Shown: positions 1 to 11,771 of the stretch, one piece after another
Layout of the letters: each line of letters starts with the position of its first letter
Position numbering within the stretch: the stretch's first letter is position 1
From: Buddleja alternifolia
Lineage: Eukaryota > Streptophyta > Magnoliopsida > Lamiales > Scrophulariaceae
NCBI GenBank assembly: GCA_019426215.1
Contig: CM033400.1
Coordinates: forward strand, 20,320,568 to 20,384,567
Reading direction: 5' to 3'
DNA: 64,000 nt
Made by a program: the position numbers and the translations under genes
Notes under the pieces: generated by a model
The model's database searches: none
What the model saw: only the letters and a program-made list of their open reading frames with translations
Told to the model about the DNA's origin: nothing

Positions 1-130
1 TTAGTCCTCGAAAGCAGTTTTGAAACCATTGAGATACATTATGTTTTCGTATAGATATATTTCATAAGAGTGAGGTTGTTCTTGCACAACACAATTTCAA
101 GTTTGTAACCATCAGAAATATAAATGGCAG
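1..130 (+). other. Intron tail upstream of the first visible OPT exon
   Basis: AT-rich sequence with no open frame matching the oligopeptide transporter. It ends in a CAG acceptor at 128-130, directly before the first coding exon. It is most simply the 3' end of an intron. The exons for the N-terminal part of the protein must lie left of the window. Confidence 0.6.
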
Positions 131-2829
131 GGCACTTCATGAGAAAGAAGAGAGACAAAGGGGCGGATTAACTAGAAATCAGTTCTTCTTAATTGCCTTT
201 CTCTGCAGCTTTGCCTACTATGTCTTTCCAGGATACCTTTTCCCAAAGCTCACTTCAGTTTCATGGCTTTGCTGGATATTTTCTTCTTCTGTGTTAGTCC
301 AACAGCTTGGGTCCGGTCTCCATGGTTTAGGGATTGGTGCTATTGGACTTGATTGGTCCAGCATATCATCATACCTCGGCAGCCCATTAGCCAGCCCGTG
401 GTTTGCTACTGCTAACATAGCTGTTGGATATCTTCTTTGCATGTATGTTATTACACCTACTATGTACTGGCTCAATGTCTACAGAGCAAAGACCTTTCCG
501 ATATTCTCAGATGGCCTCTTTAAGGAGAATGGGCAAAAGTATAACATATCGGCCATTATAGATTCAAACTTCCACATTGATTTACAGGCATATGAGCGTG
601 AAGGCCGTCTCTATCTCAGCACCTTCTTTGCTATGACCTATGCTTTTAGTTTTGCCTGTCTCACTGCCACCATTGTTCATGTCCTCCTCTTTCATGGCAG
701 GTAAGTTGAATTAATGACTTAGGTAGCTGTTTATATGTTTCACTAATGATAATTGATCAAGTTCTACGCTATACATGTTAGAAACTCTGCTCTAATGGTG
801 TAAAAAGTTTTTGTCCTGATTGAATTTTGTTATATAACTTGTTTACTTGACATCACATAGCAATCTAGATATTTCATTCTAGCTGGTCATTGGCCTGGAC
901 TAGTTGTTGAAATGCTGCTACGGTAAAATGTGAAGCTGAAAACAGATTGCGTATGTGTCAGTGTCAGTAAACATAAGTGCTGTTGTATGGCTCATCTTAG
1001 CTTGCTAGTAACAGAATGTATCATCCAAGAAATCAAGTAAAATAGGCCTCATTTTGCACCTTCTCCTTTCCTAGCCCAGTCCACAGCACCAAAATCTGTT
1101 TCACTCTCTTTCATGAGAATATCCTTTCTATCCAGTTCAGTGGGCACAATAAAACGTAACCTTTAAGATTAAATTTTAGACGAAGTATTATGTTGGACTC
1201 TCATAGTGACAAATTTTATGAACCTAGAGATATCTGGCTGTTGAGCAAGTCTGCCTTCAAGGAGAAGAAGATGGATGTACACACCAAGCTTATGCAAAGA
1301 TACAAGCAAGTTCCGGAGTGGTGGTTCATATTCATTCTTTTGATAAACATTACAGCCACCCTACTTATTTGTCATTATTACAATGATCAACTTCAGTTAC
1401 TGTGGTGGGGTGTCTTGTTAGCATGTGGCCTTGCCTTCTTTTTTACCCTTCCAGTTGGAGTTATCACTGCCACAACAAATCAAGTGAGTTTCTATGCTCT
1501 TATCTATTTTCTAAAGCTTTTTGCAATGCATCTGATGATACTGAATTTGGATGATACATTGAGATCAATCTATGTCTAAATCATTTCGCAAGCACTTTCC
1601 ACTGATTTCTTGTTCTATTCTCTACTTCACTAAAATTTCCATAAGGGTCTAGAACTCTAGATTTTGTAGACTTATGTTTTTGCTTTTAAGTATATGAAGC
1701 CTTTATGATCAGACACCAGGACTGAACGTGATTACGGAGTACATAATCGGTTACCTGTATCCAGGATATCCAGTTGCTAATATGTGCTTTAAGGTGTATG
1801 GGTATATCAGTATGAAACAAGCGCTAATATTTCTCCAAGACTTCAAACTTGGACATTACATGAAAATACCCCCCAGAGCTATGTTCATGGCCCAGGTTAG
1901 TTTTCTTTTCCTTCCTTTCTCGAAAAACAGAGAAAGAGTAAAATTGTTTATTGGGTAAATTATGTAGACCCCGAGGTTTGAGGATAACATAACTTCCCCC
2001 GTCAGTAAAAGCATATTGCAATTTCACACGCTGTCAGTAGAAAACAGATTACAATTGCACCCCTTGTTTTTGAAGTTGTTCGGATGTGACGGGGGGTGTT
2101 TTGGTGATTTATAAAAACCTAAAGGGGCTTTTGGTAATTACTCAATAAATAAGGGGGTCTGCATGTAATTGTCACTTTTTTTATTATATCTGATCATTTC
2201 TTAATGTTCATCAGGTAGTTGGCACTCTAATATCTTCCCTAGTACACCTAGGAACAGCATGGTGGCTCATGGACACCATTCCAAACATTTGTGACAGAAC
2301 AGTCCTTCCCCCAGGCAGCCCATGGACCTGCCCAGGCGACCATGTATTCTACGATGCATCCGTCATTTGGGGTTTGATTGGGCCCCAAAGAATATTTGGT
2401 GATCTCGGTTACTACTCTGCTATTAATTGGTCTTTTCTAGTCGGGGCCATAGCTCCTGTTCTAGTTTGGCTTGCATATAAGGCCTTCCCAGACCAGCAAT
2501 GGATTAAACAGATCACGGTTCCTGTGCTATTAGTGTCGATAATTAATATGCCTCCAGCTACTTCTGTCAACTACAACAGCTGGATTATCATTGGTTTCTT
2601 ATCTGGCTATGTTGCATATAGATACTATCGCGAGTGGTGGAGTAGACACAATTACGTGCTATCGGGGGCTCTTGATGCTGGATTAGCCTTCATGGGTGTG
2701 TTTCTGTATTTGTGCTTAGGGATGGAGCACATTAGCCTTGATTGGTGGGGAAGTGATGGAGATGGATGCCCATTGGCCTCTTGCCCCACTGCTAAAGGAA
2801 TTGTGGTTAAAGGATGCCCCATTTATTGA
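131..2829 (+). CDS. Oligopeptide transporter (OPT family), 3' part of gene
   Basis: Proton-coupled oligopeptide transporter of the OPT family, a multi-pass membrane protein moving small peptides or metal chelates across the plasma membrane. Four exons join in frame: 131-700, 1228-1483, 1713-1895 and 2215-2829, all with GT/AG introns, giving about 540 residues to TGA at 2827-2829. Seen directly: a [10 protein letters not shown] start of the visible part, [33 protein letters not shown], the [14 protein letters not shown] motif, KIPPR, NYNSW, and the Cys-rich tail ending KGCPIY. These are conserved in plant OPTs. Family members are about 730-770 residues, so roughly 200 N-terminal residues are missing because the window cuts the gene. 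No frame break is seen in the visible exons. Which OPT paralogue it is, and its substrate, cannot be told from sequence alone. Confidence 0.93.
1954..2173. repeat. MITE-like insertion in the last OPT intron
   Basis: About 220 bp inside the intron 1896-2214. The ends are imperfect inverted copies: AATTATGTAGACCCC near 1958 and, on the other strand, AATTACATGCAGACCCC near 2153-2170. The interior is GC-richer than the intron around it. No coding potential and no clear target duplication. Probably a small non-autonomous element; the family is not identified. Confidence 0.45.
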
Positions 2830-3327
2830 CCACTAAGTTGTTTTTTGGACTTGTTTTGTTACAGCAATCAGCTACTTTGAGTTGTGAAGGGGTGGATGGT
2901 TGAGTTTGAGTCAGTTTGATGCGAATCAGTTCAACTATGTGGATAGCTTTTCTTAGCCTCATATATGTTAAAAGTTTATCCATATATATTATTACTTGTA
3001 TACTAAAAATTGTTAGTACACAAGTAAAATTCTTCTTGTAATAATAGCAACAATACAATACTATGTTTTTGATTGTTACAATTGATACAAGTCTTCTTAT
3101 GTGTATGTTGTGTAAACAATATTCTTGTTTACTATTACTATTATACTTCTTAAACAATGGTATTCAAATCCAACCTCTTTATATAGGTCTCGATTTACAT
3201 TAATAATACTAGTTATTTACATTATCTATTTCTTATTAATAGATATTTTATACTCTTCTTGTTTTATTCTCTCATCTATTTTGGAATTATTCCAATGTGA
3301 ATACAAATAGAAATTTACAGTAACTAA
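2830..3327. other. 3' flank of the OPT gene
   Basis: Likely 3' UTR then AT-rich spacer. No conserved coding frame and no clear repeat ends. A strict polyadenylation signal cannot be chosen among several AATAAA-like strings. Confidence 0.5.
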
Positions 3328-4711
3328 GGCTGTGTATGGTTAGGAATTTTAAAAATATTTTCATTTTTTGGATCACCAAAAAATGAAAATACACAGTCCA
3401 AGCCAAATTCAGCAGAAAATGATCAAATTTTAAATACACTGCACATTCCTCTATACAATAATCAATCATTTCATCATTTCAATCTATTCACATCATTAAT
3501 TACATTATCCCAATATCCAACTCTTTCTCTTACTTTCCATATTTTATATAATAAAAATACCTATTCAATTTTTCAATATTCCAATTATTATTATTAAATA
3601 ACATTTAATAATATATAATTTGTATAATATATAATTTACTATTCACTTTTTCATGGGAAGTTCAATTGTCTCTCTCATAGTTATACTGTTGCCTACAATT
3701 TTTCTAGATAGGCCAAATTTCATCAAATGCGTTGCCAAAAAATTGCATAGAAAGAAGATATGTCTAAGAGATGTGAAATCTATTTTCCATCTATTATATA
3801 TTATTTGGAGGAGATCATTTGATATCGATGAAAGTCTAACTCTACTAGCGAATTTGAAACCCCAAGATATTAGAGATCCTGAGTTCTACTCCTACCTACG
3901 TGTGTGTCTTTCTCTACTTTTATAGTAGTTGTTAGTTAATTGTAAGAGTTGTTAATTGATTGTGCTACTGTTACTAATCCTAATGAATGACGAGCTAGCT
4001 TGCTATGTAGTAAGTTTGCTATTTGAATAGTAAACAAAATCTTAACCCAAAAAAGAAAAAAATACAAACGAAAAAGAAATAAGAAGCTTGTATACTTTCT
4101 CAAGAAGAGATATATTTATTACATTAACCATCGAACAATTACATATCATAAAATTCACAATCCAGCAACATACTTTTTCCTTAAACTGGGAGAAGATGTC
4201 TTTTTTTATTCTTTACTGTCTATAAAACACATGAAATTTTGGGAAAATTGCATTTTTTATCCCATAGTATTGCCCTATTTTAATGTTGGTCATATTTGTT
4301 ACGGATTTCGCACATGTAGTTCGAAAATTTTCAAAGTGTCTTACATTTAGTTCCAACAGAAATTTCCGTCCAACATTTAAGGAAGTCAAAATTTTGACCT
4401 TTTTTTTTTATTGGAAAAATTCATGCGTGAATGCTCTTAAGTACGGATTATGTTCAGTATTACATTGTTTCTGTTCAATATCACATGTCACTGACGCACA
4501 AAATGTCCCCCCCCCCCCCACCCCGAAAAGGTCAAATGTTGACTAACGTAGTTAACCGTTAAATTTTGAACAAAAAATTTTGTTGGGACTAAATGTGAAA
4601 CATTTCGAAAGTTTGGGACTAAATGTGAGAAATCTGTACCAAACGGGACCAAAATTAAAATGAAGCAAAATTATGAGACGAAAAATGTAATATCCGACAC
4701 CAAGCAACGTG

Positions 4712-5104
4712 CTATATTTTGTACCTCAGTCTCTGGATTAAATACAAGGGTTTTTCTTTCTTCAACGTCGTCTCATACTTATCACCTATGTCGAGTTTAC
4801 TCGGATCCACTCCATTTGGGAGACTCCATTCAAAATAATGGACTAGAGAAGCCACAATCAATTCCAAGCTTGTGATAGCGAAAGTTTTAGCTGGGCATAT
4901 TCTTTGTCCAGAGCTAAAAGGTATATATTCAAAATGATTCCCCTTGAAATCAACTTTTGAGTTGAGAAACCTCTCGGGTTTGAAGCTCATGGCATCGTCC
5001 CATTTGTTGGGGTCTAATTGAATTGCCCAAGTATTCACCAACACAACAGTGTCTTTTGGAATTATGTAACGACCCACTTTGCAAGTCTCAATTGCACACA
5101 CACG
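4712..5104 (-). pseudogene. Cytochrome P450 C-terminal exon, broken
   Basis: About 130 residues of a plant P450 C-terminus, probably CYP71-clan. Visible: the substrate-channel strand ending VLVNTWAI, the PERF motif (FKPERFL), and a heme-binding loop PFSSGQRICPAK that keeps the Cys ligand but departs from the usual PFGxGRRxCPG. A TTTCAG acceptor precedes the exon on the minus strand. No upstream exon (I-helix AGTDT or ExxR region) is visible in the following bases, so the gene is truncated. It lies inside the 3328-5769 interval bounded by TAA-flanked termini, so it may be a captured fragment. Function is presumed lost. Confidence 0.75.
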
Positions 5105-5450
5105 CCTGAAAATATTGTATATATGAACCACATCCTATTTTTATATGTGTCCAATGCGAACCGTATAATTACACTAACTATTATAAATATAGACGAGCAA
5201 GATTCAATTTTCTTGGACTTTTAAAATATAAAAGTGAAAAGAAAACACGAAATGGAAAAAGAATAAAAATCTAAAGCTGGAAAGAAATGAAAAGGTGAAA
5301 AAAAAAAACTAAAAATGAAGGTCCCCCACCCCCCAAACCCATACCCGCACCCCCACCTCAACGCATGAACGCCCCGAACTGTCTAGTTGCCTCTCTTTTC
5401 TTTTTTCTTTTTGTCTTTTCATTCTATTTGTATAATATATATTATATTAT

Positions 5451-5500
5451 GTGTGTCTATATGTATATATATATATATACACACACATATATACATATTA
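5451..5500. repeat. (TA)n/(CA)n microsatellite
   Basis: Run of TA repeats passing into CA repeats, within an AT-rich block. Confidence 0.8.
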
Positions 5501-5950
5501 TTTTATTACCAACTCATAACATTATTCAAAAAAATATTATTTTAATATCTTTTCCCCCATCATCATCACATTCATAACCAACTCAATCATTTCATATATC
5601 AAATCCTAATAAAAATCAACTTTATATCACATCTACACTACTTTAAATTAAATTATAAAAATACATCCAAACAAACAAATAAAGTCAATATTTTCACACG
5701 AATTTCTGTAATACATATTCCCCAAAAAAAATTCAGAATTCATTTTCGAAAACACAACCATACGGAGCCTAAGTGATACAAATTATTTTGTTTTAGCATG
5801 TTCATTCATAATCCATTATTCCATATCAATAATTACATGCATTGCATTGGATATTATTATTTTTTCGTCTTAATGTCAAATAATTAATTAGATTAATTAT
5901 TTGATTGTTTAATTAATTATCTAGTTGGACTATGTGATTAATTAAATAAA

Positions 5951-5985
5951 CATTGGGCTAAGTTGAAAGTTAACTTAGCCCAATG
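5951..5985. repeat. Perfect hairpin with 14-bp arms
   Basis: CATTGGGCTAAGTT and its exact reverse complement are separated by 7 bases. It could fold as a stable hairpin in RNA. No T-run follows directly. Role unknown. Confidence 0.8.
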
Positions 5986-7743
5986 ACTAGGCCTTAGGCG
6001 TGCGGTCTAGTAAAGATGGGCTTGGGATTTAATAAAATACCTAAACTCATCTTAGACAATAAAACTCCAAAAGAACCCTAAGAGAACAATAACTAATCTT
6101 TAAGAAAAAGTTTTATGGAAGAAAGTTTTCAAGAAGCACAAGAGAAGCTAGAAGAAAACTCTAAAAAGGAAGTACTAAGCTCAAAGCTTTCTTTCGTTTA
6201 AGTTTTCATCAAGAATGAAAGAAGAACAAGAACACCCACTTATTATAGCCTCCAAATTCGGCCATATGGTGTTAGAGAGGAGAAGCCTTGCTTCTCCTCA
6301 TTTTGACAACTCTCATCTACCACCCCATGTGTAAGAAAAGTAATTTCCGTTTCCTTCTTCTTTCCAAAAACATCACTATCAACTTTGACTAGCTTTGCAT
6401 TTGAATCTTGTGACTTCATTTAATAAAGTCCAACTTAATTAAAATGGCTCCCAATTCTTCCAAGACTTGTTAATTAAATAATTCTCATGATTAATTAATA
6501 GTAAAATTAGTAGCTTAAATAAATTCTCAGATAATAATAATTTTTGTTAATGATTAATTTCCAAGATTAATTAATAGAACAATTATTTTTCCAAGCCTAC
6601 TAATTAAAATGTATTCCACTTAATCAATTAATCTCATTAATCAATTTTACTTTAATACTAAATCGGATTAATATTCACATAACAATTGAACTTTTTTGAG
6701 TAAGTGTGTAACCCCATTGTAGGTTCGTTCATGTACTAGTAGTAGGAACACAACCCCGTTGTGCCTTTGCAATTTTCATTGCTAGATTTAATTACTCCAA
6801 GTATTTTAATCCGACCAAGAATTAATTACCGATTAATTCATGGCTCCTACAAATCAAGGTTAGTACTAGCCACGCGCCAAGAAGACCTAGCCATGAACGA
6901 TTATTAGGTGACCTTTCTGCATTACGATTTTTGCATAAGTAAAATCCTTCCATCAAATATCCCGATCGAATCTAGGACTTGGATGTCAGTCGAAATCCCA
7001 GCAACTCAATTCTATGTATATCGATCTAAGTGACATTGACCAATTTATCAATCAAGCGAGGAAACACTGCGCCTCCTTATTGATACGACTCGGGCTGGAG
7101 GTTCCCATGGTTAATACACTGTGAAGTACATAGGATATGCGCCGATGCTAATGATCAGTGACAGACTCTCTCTTGCCACTCACGCGCTTCCGTACATAAC
7201 CAGACTAGACTCATTATGCCCCACTTTATGACTCTCCTAGAATCGTGTGACAAATCTAAGCACAGTGGGCGATGCACGAGACGAGCAATGGTGCCTCAAG
7301 TTATGAGGACCAATCTTACGCCTACGTAACTGAGGAGTCACCAAATTCGACATTGACTCAAATATGGAATCTCGGCGAGGTTGTTTAGTTTACTAGATCC
7401 CAACGAGAATCCACTTACATGCACTGATGTACACTGTATCAGTATCCATGGAATAGGATACACTCTCCAAGAGTGTGCTTTGTACGTGCAAGTCTTTACG
7501 AGTCATTGATATTTCTATCTCAATGATTCTATGACTTGGAACATCTTTAAGACCACAACCTTAGAGACGTATTTCATGATTGGCATCCTCGATACCAAAC
7601 ACATCTCATAGCTTAAGAGTGATCTAGGGGACTTTATCTATTTGCATAGAATGATAAGATAAAGAAGAATATGCCTTTTATTAAATAATTTGACAAGATA
7701 CAATATAAGACTATTTAAAGAGTTGGCTACTAGGCCCTACAAA

Positions 7744-7759
7744 TGGCGCCCCGGGAACC
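7744..7759 (+). other. Primer-binding-site-like sequence
   Basis: TGGCGCCCCGGGAACC begins with TGGCGCC like the tRNA-Asp-type sites in this window, but then diverges. It sits two bases after a possible LTR end. Confidence 0.3.
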
Positions 7760-8189
7760 TAACTCTTTCATAAGGTTGACCAAATTTGGAAAGATGTACA
7801 AGTAAGTTCATTATCATCACTCTTAGCTCGTTAATTATACTATAAAGTATATCTTTGATACATATAATTTTGTTGAAAAGAGCTTTTCTTTTAAAGTTAA
7901 ATTAGTGTAAATTCATTTTATTTATTTGGGGACTCCTGAAAACTCAATAGAAGTTCTAAAATTAAGAACCAGATTGTAATTAATATCATTTTTAAATTTT
8001 TGGCTGCAAAACTAGTTGAGATGTTTACATATTGTGTGCAATATAAACATCAGCCTTGACCCCAAAAAAATGAAAAAGAGTGACAAATTCCTGAGAATCT
8101 GTCATTCTGAATCAATCAATTAGTGGCCTTCCAAAGTTAAACATATATTAGCTTAATTGTGAAGACTTAATCGGTAAAATTACTGCAGG

Positions 8190-10749
8190 ACAACACTATT
8201 CTACCTCTCAAGACTAAAAGTACGGTTTTGTACCAGTTAAATGACATGTGGAGAGATTGGAAACGGAGATTGAAGGCGAACTACTATACGCCATATAAGG
8301 ATGATCCTGATCACGATTTTTCTGAGCTACCAAATGAGCAAGTAGAACTAGATCAATGGTTGACTCTCGTAGAATATTGGAAGCAAAGTGAAGTACAGGT
8401 TAATAATATTGTTTATGGCGTTTCTTTTTCTAATTTTAATTTGGACATGAATAACTTGAGATACACTATTGTAGGAACAAGCAAAGAAGAATGCAGAAAA
8501 TAGAGCGAAAAAGAAATATCCTCATCATACTGGGAAGACCCCAATTCCGCATTTAAAGGTAAAGGTATATTTGAATTATCATATAGGAGAATTAACTAAG
8601 CTTCGGTAACATTTGATTTCTTCACTGTCTCATTCAAATTTGTTTCAAATGCGGTATGAAGGAGTAGATACTATAGAGTTTGACATGTTTATTGCGTCTC
8701 GTTCATGCGGACAAGTGATTGATGCTGATCCTGAAACAACTAATTTAGTTGTTAGTGTTAGTTAATGTTATTTTCATAACAATTATGAATAGATGTTTAA
8801 CTTTACTATTTCTGTTGTAGCAAGAGTTTGGAGAAGGATTATCAAAAAAGCCTGAGACCGAGCAAACCGAAAAATTCAAAGAAGACTTGTACATAAATGC
8901 TTTTGGTGAAGATCCACATGGTTGTGTTAGGTGCATGGATCGAGGAATTACTTGTAATAAGTTCCGTAATTTGTCTTCATCAAATACTCCAACTACTGAA
9001 ATAAAGGAACAAATTGATGAGTTGCAACAACTTAAAGATGTCTTAAAATGTGACATAAAGAATGTTGAACTCTTGAAATTTGAGTTTGTTAACCAAAAGG
9101 AGGATTTTTTTCAGGAGAAAGAACGCATGATTGCTGAGGTGCGAAGAGAATTTGGGGAGGATTTGGACCATATGAAGGTAAGTTTGGACTACTTCGTGTC
9201 TTTAGTAGATTCTTCCACACTACAAGCGGCTTTATCTTGTGTAAGCACACGTGGTGAAAAGGTTAGTATCTCAAATTCTACTAGATCAAATTATTTTTTT
9301 ATAGTTATTACTTATGATGTAATAAGTTGGGAATTTCACTTGAGTTCTTTTCAGGTTGCAAATTATCTTAGTGCTACACAGGAACCACAAATAAATACTG
9401 ATGAAAACACTCTATCTGTCGAGCAACAATAGCTCCCCTATATAGGCTTTCCAACGCCACGTGAAATGGTTTGTAGAAATTTTATTATTTAAAATAGTTA
9501 AATATAATATCTTCTTGGGTGCCGATAATATTAAAAGGATCGGCCTATTTTTTTTTTTTTTTAGGCTATTGATAATTTCTTACATAGAACTATATGTTAT
9601 TGAAGTTGCTTGTAAGAAGTTGTTGGTTTGTCATGTTTCACACAGTTAAATGATTTAACTAACTTTGCTATGATTAGAATTGATGGTTAACTAACAACAT
9701 ATGAGTTTTGGTTTTGGTAGACATTAATAAGATAATTTAGATATCTTCATGCATTCTTCAAAAGCCTTTTTGAAATATTGCATTATTTGAATTTGTCATT
9801 CATATTGAGATAGACAATTCTAGAACACTTACCAGTCTTTATTTGAAAATTTTCAAGTGTTACAATTTATTTAACAAAAACCTAACTTTTCAGGAGAATT
9901 GATTGATATTTTCTTTTTTATCAAATTTTGTTTCATGATGCAGACATTTAAAACGAATTTGAAAACTTCTAATCAAGGCAACAAAAGATTACCCCACGTT
10001 GTGAGTATGCTCCATACTAGTTGGTATATGGCATTATATTCCAGAAACTAAATGTGCTAGATTGTAAGTGGGATGAATTCTATTAAATTCATAAATTAAT
10101 ATTATTATTGGTTGGCTTTTTATTCGATATTTAAATGGTTGGAAGAAGTTCATATATGTATGCTAATATAATGAAAACTCAAATATAACTGTCAAATTCG
10201 ATCTCCATATGATGCAATGAGTTTTACGAGATCATGATATCTAATATACTTTTTGTTAATATAGGTTGGTGCTGGATGGGCAAAGGAGAGTAATGAATGT
10301 GATTATCGTCCTGTCCAGGTTTGTCACAGTTTATTACATTCACTTCTCTTAGTCAAATTGCAACTTCCTGCCATATGGATTATGCTTTTCTTCGTGTACC
10401 TTTTATTAATGAAAAGGTTCTCGAACGAGTAAAGCTTTAGCATAACGATAAATTTAAACAAAGGGGAATTAGTATGGGTTTGATTAAATAATATTACGAT
10501 GCTTTTTGTAGGTAGGAAGCGATGTGGTCTTGTTTTACTCTGAAATACCAAAAGAAAGTGTGGTGGAGGGCATGTTACTGAGTATCGACCTAAATGAGAA
10601 AATTGATGAGGTTGCATTAGGATACGAACATGTGAAGGTTGTCATTAGAAAGACAATTAAACCAAATTATTTTTTAGAACGATCTCCGAGAGGTGTAACC
10701 ACTATTCGACAAGCTATTGAAAAGAGTGTTGCGTGGGAGTATGTAAATG
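8190..10749 (+). pseudogene. CACTA (En/Spm) gene with Transposase_24-type region, decayed
   Basis: Several exons read in order on the plus strand: about 8190-8398, 8475-8558, 8650-8750, 8821-9177, 9355-9432, and further pieces near 9944-10000, 10264-10317 and 10512-10749. The first three encode the motif run MWRDWKRRLKANYY, LDQWLTLVEYW, KNAENRAKKKYPHHTGK and RYEGVD, which I recognise as the plant Transposase_24 (Ptta/En/Spm) family. The fourth encodes a helical, likely coiled-coil stretch after QEFGEGLSKKPE. The last encodes a domain with GSDVVLFYS and ALGYEHVKVV, of the kind that often follows Transposase_24 in these genes. One acceptor near 8652 lacks AG, and no continuous gene structure could be built. 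Probably a non-functional accessory gene of a CACTA transposon. The catalytic transposase itself is not visible. Confidence 0.65.
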
Positions 10750-10855
10750 TAAGTATAATATCCTAAAACTTTTTTGACATCCTTGGCTTCTAATAGTTAA
10801 ATTGTTGGAGGAATTCTTTTCGTATATTAATAGTTGATATTTTGATGCTTTCAGG

Positions 10856-11762
10856 CTATGATGCACGGATATGGATACGGCGAATATGGGTATGATACGA
10901 TACGGGTACGGGATACACGATTTTCCAAAATTTTAGGATACGATACGCCGGGGATATGACGATATATATATATATATATATATATAAACTTGAATTTTTT
11001 ACAATCCACTAAATGAAGTCGCATGACCATTCATACTTATAGATGAAGATGCTATTATAATAATTAGTTAATTACTGAACATATAAAATTCCTATAATCA
11101 ATAGTCATAACTATTGAAACTTTATTCTACACACCAATTAAGTGGCTTTAAAACTTTATCAACCTTTTTCTCGAACAACATTACAAGACAAAAATACAAA
11201 CCTCAATCTATATTATTGCATATTACTAAAAGAGTAAAAGTAGAAGAGTGTTTATTGTTTATACTCAGCACAACAACAAAATATTTAACAAAATTGAAAA
11301 CTATAAACAAATCTCAAAATCCTAATTAACTTACTTGAAGAGTTCTCGAAGAACTGAAGGGTGGAATTCGAAAGGAGTTTAGAAGACAGAATACTCCAGT
11401 TATAAGACGAAGATGAATTTCTATCGCATATTGGTTATTGCAGTTGCAGAGCAGAAGACGGATGAGGGTTTTTTTCTCCATTCTAATTTCTATTTTTTTC
11501 CAATTAATTGTGGATTTTTTTGTTAAATTATTATAGTAATAAGTTTTTACCTTTCAATTTTGAGTTTGGACCCAAAAAGTATTTCATAATATCAAAAAAT
11601 ACCCTTGTCGTATTGGATACTTCTAATTGCCGTATCGGATACCGTACCCGATTTCTTTTTATTTTTGGATACTTCAAAACCGTATCTGACACGTATCCAC
11701 TCCGTATCCGGTATGAGTACGATACTGTACGAAGTCATTTTTAGGAGTATCCGTGCATCCTA
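10856..11762. mobile_element. Mutator-like MITE, 907 bp
   Basis: The terminal inverted repeat core GATGCACGGATA is present at both ends. The element is bounded by a 9-bp direct repeat GCTTTCAGG (10847-10855 and 11763-11771), the duplication length typical of Mutator-like elements. Up to 13 of 14 bases match if the repeat is extended. The interior has many GATACG/CGTATC strings near both ends and a (TA)n run near 10961-10985. No transposase. It sits in the decayed CACTA gene. Confidence 0.75.
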
Positions 11763-11771
11763 GCTTTCAGG

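Larger units (their letters stand above)
3328..5769. mobile_element. Possible PIF/Harbinger-type non-autonomous element
   Basis: The left end starts GGCTGTGTATGGTTAGG at 3328. The right end, read on the other strand, starts GGCTCCGTATGGTTGTG at 5769. Both are flanked by TAA (3325-3327 and 5770-5772), the classic 3-bp target of PIF/Harbinger. The interior has no transposase. It holds a small palindrome near 3330-3402, AT-rich subterminal DNA, a non-coding repeat-like block about 4242-4675, and a cytochrome P450 fragment on the minus strand. The TIRs match only in part. Left and right subterminal parts resemble each other in the same orientation, so two separate MITEs flanking an old P450 remnant is a real alternative. 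Confidence 0.4.
5773..8189. other. Non-coding block, possible decayed LTR and leader
   Basis: No open frame of note over 2.4 kb. The part from about 6850 to 7741 is of more even base composition than the AT-rich DNA before it. It ends ...GGCCCTACA at 7741, followed after two bases by TGGCGCCCCGGGAACC. This ending and the adjacent primer-site-like string suggest the 3' end of a plus-strand LTR. I could not find a matching second LTR or a clear TG start, so this is only a suggestion. Confidence 0.35.

Noticed and set aside
3653..3925. 90-codon open frame, plus strand
   Set aside because: No recognisable domain, AT-rich context, no splice or start support. Likely chance.
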